Assembly: GCA_031374125.1 (NCBI GenBank)
Contig: JANMFM010000048.1
Location: forward strand, 1 to 46,492
Direction of reading: 5' to 3'
DNA length: 46,492 nucleotides
DNA from: JAEYZS01 sp031374125
Lineage (GTDB): Bacteria; Bdellovibrionota; Bdellovibrionia; Bdellovibrionales; JAEYZS01
Numbering within the stretch: position 1 is the first letter of the stretch; every line of letters begins with the position of its first letter. The notes beneath the pieces are model-generated. The model saw only the letters and a program-made list of their open reading frames with translations, ran no database searches and was not told where the DNA came from. A program made the translations under genes and the position numbers. Shown here piece after piece: positions 25,036 to 33,780 of the stretch.

Positions 25036-26109
25036 TCAAGGGAGTGGTTTGCAAGTGAGCTGTGGACGGATCAGAGTGGCGTAGATTTGATTCGTCTTAG
25101 ATCTATTCGATACATAGAAAAGGGATTTTCCTTCTGGACCAAAGGTGGGATGAGATTCATCAGCGCCATGAAAAGAAAATCTTGTCGCACATTTTTCAGC
25201 GAAGTCGACTTGGTAGACATCTTTATTTTTTGGATCTTCCAGATTTGAAACTACTAAGAATCTCATTTCTTTTGGATGGAGTTCGACGTCAGAATAAGAG
25301 TTTTTTTCATTTCCGGTGTAAACAACTTCGTTACCTTTTAATTTCTTAACGGTAAGCTTTTCGTTTTCGCTATCCGTCTTGTAGGTCCAGGCAATTAAGG
25401 TTTCTGAAACACTCAGAGATAGAATTTTTATTTTCTCGCTGTGAATTATTTTTTTACCGCCTGACTTTAAATTGAATTCAAAAATTTGAGATTGTCCCTT
25501 GTCTCTTTTTACATAGAAAATTTTATCTCCATCTCTTGAGAAAGTAGCAAGCCCATCAAATCCTTTTTCACTAGTGATTCTCTTAATGTCCGAGCCATCC
25601 TCGGCTGAAATATAAACATCTTGTGGGTAATTAGAATTTTGATTTGTTTCCGGAACCTTCATTCCAAGATCTTTCATGGCAGGGACTACATCAACTTTTT
25701 CAATTATTTCATCTGAAGAACTAGAGTATACGATCCAAGTTTTGAGAGGATGGTATTGAGGATTGTGATTCTCGCCCAAATTAAAAGAAATTCTTCTTTC
25801 TGTTTTATCCACTAAATTTCTCTCATAAACTTGCGGAGTTCTATGCTCTTTTGGATTATCACGAATAAAAACCAATTTGTTGGCAGAAGGTGAGAAGTAG
25901 GCTTCTGTGTTCTGACCTAAGCGACTCATTTGATGAATTTCGCCCTCGAGAGAGTCGAAGTAGATCAAGTCTGAAGTATCAGAGTTTTTTTGTTTAGCAG
26001 AACAGGCAATAAAAGAACTTAAAATAGCAAAAAGAACTAAATATACTTTAATGCCTTTTGAATAAGAGAAGCCGGATTGATTTTTACTATTTGATTTTTT
26101 GAAATCCAT
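25036..26109 (-). CDS. TolB-like beta-propeller lipoprotein
   Basis: The product is 357 residues. A hydrophobic segment (VYLVLFAILSSF) ends in IAC, a possible lipobox, but it begins about 22 residues after the only ATG. The mature part shows repeated PD40/TolB-type strands: AYFSPSANKLVFIRD, PQYHPLKTWIVYSSSS, ATFSRDGDKIFYVKRD, PTFGPEGKSLFYVSN. Such propellers bind partner proteins in the periplasm. The first 73 bases overlap the end of mutY, an unusually long overlap, so the true start may be a rarer codon further in. It lacks the N-terminal TolB domain, so it is not the canonical TolB. Confidence 0.7.
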   Translation of the reverse strand: MDFKKSNSKNQSGFSYSKGIKVYLVLFAILSSFIACSAKQKNSDTSDLIYFDSLEGEIHQMSRLGQNTEAYFSPSANKLVFIRDNPKEHRTPQVYERNLVDKTERRISFNLGENHNPQYHPLKTWIVYSSSSDEIIEKVDVVPAMKDLGMKVPETNQNSNYPQDVYISAEDGSDIKRITSEKGFDGLATFSRDGDKIFYVKRDKGQSQIFEFNLKSGGKKIIHSEKIKILSLSVSETLIAWTYKTDSENEKLTVKKLKGNEVVYTGNEKNSYSDVELHPKEMRFLVVSNLEDPKNKDVYQVDFAEKCATRFSFHGADESHPTFGPEGKSLFYVSNRSKTNQIYATLIRPQLTCKPLP

Positions 26110-27041
26110 TTCATTTGATCCCCACTAGTGCCTCTTGGTACTAGTAATTTATCTTTAGTTTTTGATGTCTTTATATTCAGTTTAACGTAAATCTCATGAT
26201 GAGTTATATTATGCTTGTAATTATAAATTTTAGGAGCTGTTTTTGATTTTTTAACGCGCCCAGGGAAAATCATTTTTCCTTTTAAAAATGAAGCATAATT
26301 ATTTTTAGTAAATCCAATCTTTCCGTTTTGAATATAAATGTCGGGTTCCCAAATCCAAACTTCTAATTTTTTACGGTCTTTTTTGAGAGGTAGTTTTTCT
26401 TGCAAGTTTTGTGCATAAGCGGTGCAACCGCTGCGAACGGGGCAGAGCAGGCACGAAGGAGATCGTGGCGTGCAAATCGTGGCGCCAATTTCGATCAATG
26501 CTTGATTCATTTCCGAAGAATCAAAGTCTAAAACCCATTGGTCAGCTTCTCTTTGCAAAATAGCACGAGAAGAATTCTCCCACCACGGAACTGCTAATCC
26601 ATGAAAGCGTGATAAAAATCGAATGACGTTGCCATCGAGCACACCAGTGTTATCACTGAAGGCAAAACTTGCCACTGCACGAGCTGTATAGGGACCAAAT
26701 CCTGGATATGCCATCAGTTCTATATGTGTTTTAGGGAAACCAGTTTCAGAAAGTTGTTTTGCCGCCTTGTGAAGATTGTCGGCGCGAGAATAATAACCAA
26801 GTCCCGCCCAATAAGTATAAACTTCTTTGATAGAAGCTTGGCTTAATGATTTTACGGTTGGAAATTTTTTTAAGAATTTTTCGTAATAAGGAATTACGGC
26901 TTTCACAGTGGTTTGTTGAAGCATCACTTCGGAGATCCAAATTTTGTAAGGATCAGAGGTATTGCGCCACGGAAGGTCCCGTTTATTCTCATTGTACCAA
27001 TCCAGAAGATTTTTCCGTTTGGGCTGGGTTTTATGCTTCAT
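26037..27041 (-). CDS. mutY: A/G-specific adenine DNA glycosylase
   Basis: This 334-residue glycosylase removes adenine mispaired with 8-oxoguanine. The catalytic Glu38 is in SEVMLQQTT, the helix-hairpin-helix is YPGFGPYTARAV (112-123), and Asp136 lies in VLDGNV. Cys190-x6-Cys197-x2-Cys200-x5-Cys206 hold the 4Fe-4S cluster. The C-terminal NUDIX-like domain that recognises 8-oxoguanine is shorter than usual. It heads the leftward operon with the TolB-like lipoprotein and an exported protein. Confidence 0.95.
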   Translation of the reverse strand: MKHKTQPKRKNLLDWYNENKRDLPWRNTSDPYKIWISEVMLQQTTVKAVIPYYEKFLKKFPTVKSLSQASIKEVYTYWAGLGYYSRADNLHKAAKQLSETGFPKTHIELMAYPGFGPYTARAVASFAFSDNTGVLDGNVIRFLSRFHGLAVPWWENSSRAILQREADQWVLDFDSSEMNQALIEIGATICTPRSPSCLLCPVRSGCTAYAQNLQEKLPLKKDRKKLEVWIWEPDIYIQNGKIGFTKNNYASFLKGKMIFPGRVKKSKTAPKIYNYKHNITHHEIYVKLNIKTSKTKDKLLVPRGTSGDQMKWISKNQIVKINPASLIQKALKYI

Positions 27042-27129
27042 GAGACATTCTATATGACCAAAAACTCATTGTTTCAACTAGATTGGTGGGATAGATTTGA
27101 TGTCGTTAAGACGAATAAAAGGACAAGAA

Positions 27130-28059
27130 ATGGAATATAAGCAAATATCGGGAAGAGAGTTCCCTAGATTTTCAGCAATTAAAACATTTTTCAGAATGCC
27201 TCACGTGGCCATCGATGCCGACTATGATGTTGGTATTTTTGGAACTCCTTTTGATGGTGGTGTGAGTTACCGTCCCGGAGCAAGATTTGCCCCTTCGGCA
27301 ATTCGTGAAATGTCTTCGCTTGGCCGTGGTTATCATTGGACAAGAGGAATTGATTTTACCAAAAAAATAAAAGTAGCAGATATTGGTGATGTTTCAGTAG
27401 TTCCAGTTTCTCTAGAAAAAACATACGAAAATATCGAATTCCATGTGATGAAACTTTTAAAATTAAAAAGGAGGTTCATTTCTGTGGGCGGCGATCACTC
27501 GACAACACTTCCAATTTTACGAGCACTAAAAAAATCTTTAGGTACTCCTGTTAACTTTGTTCACTTCGATGCACATCTAGATACTTATCCGGCAGCATGG
27601 GATTGCGAATACCATCACGGATCGTTTGCAAGACACGCAGTTGAAGAAGGATTGGTAGATCCAAAGAACATGATTCAAATCGGAATCAGAGGACCACTTG
27701 CTGCTGGTGAAGATTTAGATTTTGTGAACAAACACGGAATCACCGTGAAAACTGTCGATGATGTGAGAGCGGGAAGTCTAAAAGAATTTTGCAATTCATT
27801 ACCAGTATTAAAAGGCCCTACATACATCAGCTTCGATATTGATTGTTTAGATCCAGCATATGCCCCAGGCACAGGAACTCCGGTTCCAGGCGGATTAACA
27901 ACTTACGAAACGCAAAATATTTTGAGATCACTAAAGATTGATAATCTAGTGGGCGCAGACATCGTAGAAGTTTGTCCAGCCTACGATCCATCACAGATCA
28001 CAAGTATGGCAGCCGTAGACACAATGTTCGAAATGCTCAGCTTAATGGCCAATAAATAA
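27130..28059 (+). CDS. speB: Agmatinase / ureohydrolase family protein
   Basis: The start ATG 27130 follows AAAGGA and gives 309 residues, normal for the family. All Mn-binding motifs are present: GGDHS, DAHLDTY, and SFDIDCLDPAYAPGTGTP. The early FGTPFDGGVSYRPGARFAPSAIRE is typical of agmatinases and guanidino-acid hydrolases. Agmatinase makes putrescine and urea from agmatine; guanidinobutyrase or arginase-like activity cannot be excluded, so the symbol is tentative. Confidence 0.85.
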   Translation: MEYKQISGREFPRFSAIKTFFRMPHVAIDADYDVGIFGTPFDGGVSYRPGARFAPSAIREMSSLGRGYHWTRGIDFTKKIKVADIGDVSVVPVSLEKTYENIEFHVMKLLKLKRRFISVGGDHSTTLPILRALKKSLGTPVNFVHFDAHLDTYPAAWDCEYHHGSFARHAVEEGLVDPKNMIQIGIRGPLAAGEDLDFVNKHGITVKTVDDVRAGSLKEFCNSLPVLKGPTYISFDIDCLDPAYAPGTGTPVPGGLTTYETQNILRSLKIDNLVGADIVEVCPAYDPSQITSMAAVDTMFEMLSLMANK

Positions 28060-28161
28060 TTTTTGCGTCAAGTGTTTGTCTTTATTCCGAATTTCCGGAT
28101 GCAGATCCGGATAGCGAATATATTGTTGAAACAAATCAATCTATTTGGAATATTCCTTGGC

Positions 28162-28533
28162 ATGGAACATGCAACTTTTGAAGACATTTTGAAAAAGCAC
28201 GGAGTAAAAATGTCATCGGAAACAAATAACCAATCAACTAAATATCCTGAAAGAGCTGCTGAAGTGTACGTAACACAAAAGATGCTGTACGGAGTTCGAG
28301 ATGAGCTCAAAACTTTTACAAAATCCAATATTAGGCGAGTTGAATCCCAACTTGAAGGACTCAAATCAGAAATGCATCATTTGGGTGTGATTATAGAAGA
28401 ACAGAATGCAAAGAATAATGTCGTACTAGATAATCTAAGTCACCTTTGGAATAGACAAGATCGAGTCGAAAATACATTGGAAGAAATTAAAAATCTAATT
28501 CAATTAATTCCTCAAAATTTAATTAAAAAGTGA
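28162..28533 (+). CDS. Small coiled-coil protein of unknown function
   Basis: Two starts are possible: ATG 28162 (MEHATFEDILKKHGVK, no clear ribosome site) and ATG 28210 (MSSETNNQ), which has CGGAG six bases before it. The longer form has 123 residues. The body is a charged helix with heptad-like spacing (VRDELKTFTKSNIRRVESQLEGLKSEMHHLGVIIEEQNAKNNVVLDNLSHLW), suggesting a coiled coil. No domain is recognised. Upstream, CCGGAT occurs twice (28095-28100, 28107-28112) and GGAATATTCC is a perfect 10-base palindrome. Confidence 0.5.
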   Translation: MEHATFEDILKKHGVKMSSETNNQSTKYPERAAEVYVTQKMLYGVRDELKTFTKSNIRRVESQLEGLKSEMHHLGVIIEEQNAKNNVVLDNLSHLWNRQDRVENTLEEIKNLIQLIPQNLIKK

Positions 28534-28785
28534 TTCGACTGTCCGGTAGATAAGAGCTCTAGTTACAGGAAGACTAAGTAACTATTAAACTTAAAACATC
28601 TAAAGTAATCTTAAAATCGCTGGGGGAATCTGCGATTATGAAATTGCGTTCGTGAGATTTGGTGGCTAGCGCAAATATAGCCAATCTTAGACTCTTGGAG
28701 ATTTGAATCGTGACTCAGGTAGTTATCGAGTGACAGGTTTCTTTTGCTCCCAGATTCTTACTGGCAAATAACAAGGGGCAAACAA
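28534..28785. other. Gene-free region with small inverted repeats
   Basis: These 252 bases hold no convincing open frame. TAGTTAC (28560-28566) pairs with GTAACTA (28578-28584) around an 11-base loop, and AATCGC pairs with GCGATT near 28614-28636. A regulatory leader or small RNA is possible, but nothing matches a class that I know. The next gene has AAGGGGC about six bases before its ATG. Confidence 0.35.
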
Positions 28786-29163
28786 ATGAAAATATTAATT
28801 TTTTCTGCAATTACTTTTTCTTTTTTAACTGCTAATGCAGATCCAAACTGTAAAGAACTTTCTTCTTATGTTGGAAAATATAAAATGATTAGCAAGACGT
28901 GCGATAATAAAATTGCAGGAGATGAGCTGTCTGTAGAGTTACAAGATAAATCGTATATGCTCACAACAGATGGATTGTTTATCGGAGTTAACACAGGCTC
29001 TGGGATGATTGATACATGTACATTAAGTTCTGATGGAGTTACTGTGCAAACATGCGCTAATTCTACGACTTGTTTACCTCAGCATTGGTATTATCAATTT
29101 TCGGGAAAACACCTGACGTTTTCAGCAAAAGGTTGTCAGGCCAATTATAATAAACTTGATTAA
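28786..29163 (+). CDS. Small exported cysteine-containing protein
   Basis: The start ATG 28786 follows an AAGGGG ribosome site. The product of 125 residues has a signal peptide (MKILIFSAITFSFLTANA) and begins its mature part DPNCKELSSYVGKYKMISKTC. Six further Cys residues or so are scattered (DTCTLS, QTCANSTTCLP, AKGCQ), consistent with disulfide bonding in the periplasm. A short beta-rich fold is suggested (SVELQDKSYMLTTDGLFIGV, HWYYQFSGKHLTFSAKG). No family is recognised. A strong terminator follows 35 bases after the stop. Confidence 0.65.
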   Translation: MKILIFSAITFSFLTANADPNCKELSSYVGKYKMISKTCDNKIAGDELSVELQDKSYMLTTDGLFIGVNTGSGMIDTCTLSSDGVTVQTCANSTTCLPQHWYYQFSGKHLTFSAKGCQANYNKLD

Positions 29164-29197
29164 TAACCCTTGTAAAACAGCCAAATAGAAATCAACT

Positions 29198-29232
29198 AAC
29201 CTTCGTAGATCGATACGGAGGTTTTGTTTTTT
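29198..29232 (+). terminator. Rho-independent terminator
   Basis: AACCTTCGTA (29198-29207) pairs with TACGGAGGTT (29214-29223), ten pairs with one G-T, around the loop GATCGA, followed by TTGTTTTTTG. It ends the small exported-protein gene and separates it from the leftward toxin gene. Confidence 0.8.
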
Positions 29233-29247
29233 GCATTTAGTTAATTA

Positions 29248-30069
29248 CTAACCCCTTTTTTGCTTCCAAGGATCTCCAGGTATCAGGCTAATAACATTTT
29301 TAATTAAATCTTCATAAGCATTTTTTAGGTCAAATGAATCTCCTGAAATTAAAAGTGAGGATATATCAGCAGAAAAATCTGGGTCCTTCATTTTTTCAAA
29401 AAGATTCTTCTCAAAGTTAGCTCTTGAAACGGAATTATCCTCGTGATTCATGTAAGCCAAAAAGCATTCAACGATCTGTTTGGATGAGATATTAGGAAAG
29501 TCATCGTAAACTTTTTGAAAATCAAATAGGTCCCGCCCTTTTTTTCTTTGATACAAAGCTCTAAGCTTGGTTCCCATGATTTCTTCAATCTCAAATGTTG
29601 TAATATCTGCTTTTCCTTTAAACCAAGAGCTATCTACCTCAAATGGGACGTACTTGTATCCCAAAACAGAAAAGTGCTCAGAGCTATTGATTTCTATTTT
29701 TAGTTTCATGCTTTTCTTTGGCGCATTTTCTGATAGGTATTTATATCTCAAGGTAACCCGGCCTTTCTTTTGATCCACGGTGGGTTTTCCAAGCCATCCA
29801 TCCAATTTTTTTCGAATAACGGTTATAACAGAACCGATTTTTGCTTTTGTAATTTGAACCAAGTCAATATCTTCAGAGTATCTCTGAGGTGTTTTAAAAA
29901 ATATTTTTTGTAAAGATGTCCCACCTCGAAATGATAGAGAATCTTGAATGATTCCATCTGAGTAAAGCTCACACAAAGCCCTACTGATAATGAGATCTTG
30001 TTCAACTTGGTGGTCATCTATCCAAGGAGCGTGTTCTCGCCATTCTGTAATAAAAGAAGAAGGGATCAT
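29248..30069 (-). CDS. AbiEii-type nucleotidyltransferase toxin
   Basis: The product is a 273-residue nucleotidyltransferase-fold protein of the AbiEii/MenT toxin family. The family motifs are visible: FRGGTSLQK (47-55), RYSEDIDL (63-70), the KLKIEIN segment near 120, and KGRDLFDF (about 178-185), matching K/R-x-R-D-L-x-D. Such toxins transfer nucleotides, for example to tRNA, and arrest growth or abort phage infection. The start codon overlaps the antitoxin stop by four bases, giving a coupled two-gene operon in the order typical of AbiE systems. Confidence 0.87.
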   Translation of the reverse strand: MIPSSFITEWREHAPWIDDHQVEQDLIISRALCELYSDGIIQDSLSFRGGTSLQKIFFKTPQRYSEDIDLVQITKAKIGSVITVIRKKLDGWLGKPTVDQKKGRVTLRYKYLSENAPKKSMKLKIEINSSEHFSVLGYKYVPFEVDSSWFKGKADITTFEIEEIMGTKLRALYQRKKGRDLFDFQKVYDDFPNISSKQIVECFLAYMNHEDNSVSRANFEKNLFEKMKDPDFSADISSLLISGDSFDLKNAYEDLIKNVISLIPGDPWKQKRG

Positions 30070-30881
30070 ACTTCGTCAGCCTCAATTTTTGTATTGATTA
30101 GTATTTTCCATTTGTCATTTTTTTTCAAAATTTTTCCTGAGGCGCTAGGTTGCAACTTTACAAAACTTGTATCTTGCTCTAATAGCCATTCTTTGATTTT
30201 TAAAGAACATTTTTTTTCACCAGTAAATTCGAGCAAATAACCAAGTCGTTGTACAAACGAAAGATCTTTGGATTGCTTACAAAGCTTTATCATTTCGGAT
30301 ACTTTTAATTTACCTTTTAATTCTGCAAAAACGGTTGCGACATGATTCAGTCCGCCAGCTCTTTTGCAGTAATGGATGAGATCAAAGGCGGTCATTTCAG
30401 GTGTTGATACATTAATTTGTCCGGTAGGTACATTTATTTTTTCTATAGGTGAATTTTTAATATTCTTCTTAGTAAAGAATTTTATTTTTACTCGGCCAAA
30501 TGTAATTGTTCTTAATGGTCTCAGAGTCATGATTTGTAATTCTTGAGCAGCTTGATGAGTGGCTCCGTGATAAGTGGCCGCAGAAAGTAACCCTACATAA
30601 TAGGGTATATTGTGGTATTTCATTAGATTATCAATATACATTGTCGGAGGTAGCACTTTATTTAATTGATACTCGATAGGAATAATCACATAAAATCCAT
30701 TAGAAATTTTTTGAATTTTCCCCTTTTTAGATAAGCGAAAAATAAATTGGCGAAAAGCATTTTCGCTTATATTAATGGATGTAATAATCTCTTCTTTAGT
30801 AAAAGTAATGCGCCCTTTTTTTTGAAAATTCTCAAGTAATCCTATCAGATTAGTTTTTGATACTTTATTTACCATGTGCAT
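30066..30881 (-). CDS. AbiEi-type antitoxin and repressor
   Basis: The 271-residue product has an N-terminal winged-helix segment (residues 1-65: FTKEEIITSINISENAFRQFIFRLSKKGKIQKISNGFYVI), as in AbiEi antitoxins, and then the AbiEi C-terminal body, including YYVGLLSAATYHGATHQ and VSTPEMTAFDLIHY. The antitoxin represses its own operon by binding inverted repeats, and lowers toxin activity indirectly. ATG 30881 and ATG 30875 are both possible starts, with no ribosome site for either. Two 33-bp inverted repeats cover the promoter upstream. Confidence 0.87.
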   Translation of the reverse strand: MHMVNKVSKTNLIGLLENFQKKGRITFTKEEIITSINISENAFRQFIFRLSKKGKIQKISNGFYVIIPIEYQLNKVLPPTMYIDNLMKYHNIPYYVGLLSAATYHGATHQAAQELQIMTLRPLRTITFGRVKIKFFTKKNIKNSPIEKINVPTGQINVSTPEMTAFDLIHYCKRAGGLNHVATVFAELKGKLKVSEMIKLCKQSKDLSFVQRLGYLLEFTGEKKCSLKIKEWLLEQDTSFVKLQPSASGKILKKNDKWKILINTKIEADEV

Positions 30882-30909
30882 ATTGTTACGTTTTTCGTAA
30901 CTATATGCA
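30877..30909. promoter_or_regulatory. AbiE operator 1 (inverted repeat)
   Basis: TGCATATTGTTACG (30877-30890) and CGTAACTATATGCA (30896-30909) form 14-base arms with a single mismatch around TTTTT. It covers the likely -10 box (TATAGT, 30905-30900 on the minus strand), the expected start site near 30893 and the first ATG of the antitoxin gene. A bound repressor would block transcription. Confidence 0.75.
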
Positions 30910-30921
30910 AACTATATAATT

Positions 30922-30954
30922 CACATAACGTTACGTTTTTCGTAACGTTATGTG
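30922..30954. promoter_or_regulatory. AbiE operator 2 (perfect inverted repeat)
   Basis: CACATAACGTTACG (30922-30935) and CGTAACGTTATGTG (30941-30954) are perfect 14-base arms around TTTTT. It has the same core (GTTACG-T5-CGTAAC) and layout as operator 1, 45 bases centre to centre. It overlaps a weak -35 TTATGT (30928-30923 on the minus strand), 17 bases from the -10. Confidence 0.75.
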
Positions 30955-31067
30955 AATATCAAAATGAAACAAATCATGATTAAATCAATAAAAACAAATA
31001 GATAGGATGATGGAGGTAGGCCTTAAAAACTACGTTTAGGTAAATAGCAAAATGCAGGAGCATAACT

Positions 31068-33758
31068 TTAATATTGAATCAGTGAATCCATTTTCTTTTT
31101 AGCTTGATCTAAAGCGCTCAAAGTTGGTGCGGAGCCTTGAGCAAGGTCAGGTTTTCCGCCGCCCTTACCGCCGAGAATCTGATTCACTTCTTGTAGGATT
31201 TTTCCTGCGTTGTACTTCGTAGTTAAGTTCTTTGTTACACTTACGATGACAGGACAGCCTTCAGAGCCTTCGCCAACGGCAAGAACAATTCCAGATTGAA
31301 TTTTGTTTCTAAGTTTTTCAGAAAAATCTGTAATAAATTTTCTGTCGTCAGTGTCAATCTTAACGAAGATATAAGTTCCATCTGAAAATTTCTTTCCAGT
31401 CGATGCAATCTTATCCACATCGTAGTTTTTAGATAGGGATTCCATAAAGATTTTCTTTGCCTCTTTAACCGCCGCATCTTTTTCAGAAATCACATTTTGA
31501 AGTTTAGAAACTGTTTTTGAGTCAGCACCAGATTGAATATTAGCAACGTCAGCAAAGCTCTCATCGATTTTTAAGCTGGCTTTCACTTCGTCATAGATCT
31601 TTTCGATATTTTGTAAATAACTGATCGCTTTAGTTCCGGTGACCGCTTCAATACGTCTTACGCCTTTAGCAATGCCGGTTTCAGAAGAAATTTTGAAAAG
31701 TCTAATTTGTGCAGTATTTGAAACATGAGTTCCTCCGCAAAGTTCTGCTGAGAAATCCCCCATTTTTAAAACACGAACTTCATCGCCATACTTCTCGCCG
31801 AACAACGCCATAACTCCCGCATCGATAGCTTTTTTGTAAGGCATAACTTCCGGTTTAATTTCATGGGCCAAACCAATTTGTTCATTCACAAGCTCTTCGA
31901 TCTTTGCGATTTCTTCGTCCGCTACGGGTTTGTCGTGAGTGAAGTCAAATCTTGTACGATTTGCATCCACATGCGATCCCGCTTGAGTCACGTGAGTTCC
32001 AAGAACTTGTCTGAGAGCTGCGTGCATTAAGTGAGTAGCAGAGTGATTGCTTTGAGTTTCTCTTCTTGTGGAACTTGAAACTTCCAAGTGAACCGAGTCA
32101 CCAGTCTTCAATTCACCTTCAGTGATTGTGATAGAGTGAAAGAATGCATTTCCGATTTTAATACAATTTGTAACTTCAAATTTAGTCTTTAGAGAATTTC
32201 CGGCAGATGATTTTCCGTGACCAACATCACCAACTTGACCGCCGCCTTCTGCATAGAACGGAGTTTTATCCGTCACTAGAAGTCCGTCAGTAGCTCCAAG
32301 TTTTTCTACGATCTTCTGACCATCGGATAGAGCTAAAACTTTGCCGTCAGCAGATAGAGAAGAATAACCAACAAATTCCGTAGCTTTGATCTTCTGAGAG
32401 TGTGCGATCAAGTGACCTTGATCAATAGCCAGCGCTTGGCCTTTCCACGAAGCTTGAGATCTCTTTCTCGCTTCATCCATGTTCTTTTCAAAACCAGCTT
32501 CGTCGAACTGAATATTTTGTTCGTCGCTCATAAGTCTTGTTAAGTCTGCAGGGAATCCGTAAGTGTCATAGAGTTTAAATGCAAATTCACCAGGAAGAGT
32601 ATTCTTCCTATCCTTTTTTAATTTTGCGATTTCTTTATTAAATATCTCAGTTCCTAGATCCAAAGTTTTTAGGAATGATTCTTCTTCAGACTTTACAGTC
32701 TTTAAAATTAAATTCTTTTGTTGAGTCAATTCCGGATAGGCTTTGCCCATCACTGAAATTAATTCCTCCACTACTGGAGTAAGAATAGATTGATCAAGAG
32801 ATAATTTTCTTCCGAATCTAATTCCGCGGCGAAGAATACGTCTTAAAACATATCCTCTGCCATCATTCGTAGGCATTACTCCATCAGCGATCAAGAATGC
32901 CGCGGCTCTTGAGTGATCAGCGATAACTCTGAATGCAGTATCCAATTCTTTATCTGTATTGTATTTTTTGTCAGAGATTTTTGCGGCCTTTTGAATCAAA
33001 GGTTGGAAAAGATCGGTGTCGTAGTTCATGTACACACCTTGCATAACTGCGGCGATTCTCTCGAGTCCTGCGCCGGTATCAACAGAAGGTTTTGGAAGTG
33101 GGTTTAATTTTCCAGGAGATTCTTCGAAGTATTGCATAAACACCAAGTTCCAGATCTCTACAAATCTTTGATCGTCTTCGCCGAACTTTGCATTGGGATT
33201 TCCAGATTGACCTGCTGATGGGCCGTGATCGTAGAAAATTTCTGTGCAAGGTCCGCAAGGTCCCGTGTCGCCCATTCTCCAGAAGTTGTCTTTTTCACCA
33301 AGTCTAAAAATTCTATCTTTGGGAACACCTTCTTGTTGGTGCCAGATTTCCGCGGCTTCATCATCTGTTTCAAAAACAGTCACATAAAGTTTTTCTTTTG
33401 GAATTTTTAATTCGTTTGTTAAAAAATCCCAAGCAAAACGAATTGCATCTTTTTTGAAATAATCACCAAACGAAAAATTACCCAGCATTTCAAAGAACGT
33501 ATGATGGCGTGCTGTGACTCCAACTTGTTCCAGGTCATTGTGCTTTCCGCCAGCTCTCACGCACTTTTGAGAAGTTGTAGCACGCACGTAATCTCGTTTG
33601 TCATAACCCAAGAAAACATTTTTAAATTGGTTCATCCCAGCGTTCGTAAAAAGAATTGTATTGTCGCCTTCAGGAATAAGTTTTGAGCTCGAAACAATCG
33701 TGTGCTTGTTTTTTTCGAAATACTTTAAGAATTTTTCTCTAATCTCAACACTTTTCAT
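31068..33758 (-). CDS. alaS: Alanyl-tRNA synthetase
   Basis: At 896 residues the length is normal for bacterial AlaRS. The class II catalytic motifs are at the N-terminus (FTNAGMNQFKNVFLG, TTSQKCVRAGGKHNDLE, HHTFFEMLGNFSFGDYF). The editing domain shows HSATHLMHAALRQ and the zinc-binding CGGTHV, which remove mis-charged serine or glycine. The C-Ala domain ends with GGKGGGKPDLAQG. It attaches alanine to tRNA-Ala and reads the G3-U70 pair. It follows recX by 22 bases and is probably co-transcribed with it. Confidence 0.98.
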   Translation of the reverse strand: MKSVEIREKFLKYFEKNKHTIVSSSKLIPEGDNTILFTNAGMNQFKNVFLGYDKRDYVRATTSQKCVRAGGKHNDLEQVGVTARHHTFFEMLGNFSFGDYFKKDAIRFAWDFLTNELKIPKEKLYVTVFETDDEAAEIWHQQEGVPKDRIFRLGEKDNFWRMGDTGPCGPCTEIFYDHGPSAGQSGNPNAKFGEDDQRFVEIWNLVFMQYFEESPGKLNPLPKPSVDTGAGLERIAAVMQGVYMNYDTDLFQPLIQKAAKISDKKYNTDKELDTAFRVIADHSRAAAFLIADGVMPTNDGRGYVLRRILRRGIRFGRKLSLDQSILTPVVEELISVMGKAYPELTQQKNLILKTVKSEEESFLKTLDLGTEIFNKEIAKLKKDRKNTLPGEFAFKLYDTYGFPADLTRLMSDEQNIQFDEAGFEKNMDEARKRSQASWKGQALAIDQGHLIAHSQKIKATEFVGYSSLSADGKVLALSDGQKIVEKLGATDGLLVTDKTPFYAEGGGQVGDVGHGKSSAGNSLKTKFEVTNCIKIGNAFFHSITITEGELKTGDSVHLEVSSSTRRETQSNHSATHLMHAALRQVLGTHVTQAGSHVDANRTRFDFTHDKPVADEEIAKIEELVNEQIGLAHEIKPEVMPYKKAIDAGVMALFGEKYGDEVRVLKMGDFSAELCGGTHVSNTAQIRLFKISSETGIAKGVRRIEAVTGTKAISYLQNIEKIYDEVKASLKIDESFADVANIQSGADSKTVSKLQNVISEKDAAVKEAKKIFMESLSKNYDVDKIASTGKKFSDGTYIFVKIDTDDRKFITDFSEKLRNKIQSGIVLAVGEGSEGCPVIVSVTKNLTTKYNAGKILQEVNQILGGKGGGKPDLAQGSAPTLSALDQAKKKMDSLIQY

Positions 33759-33780
33759 GTTCTGGCTTTCTCTATGGTAA

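Noticed and set aside
30877..30954. The two inverted repeats as ends of a mobile element or a CRISPR fragment
   Set aside because: They are palindromes placed exactly over the antitoxin promoter, with no target duplication or cargo between them; operators explain them better.
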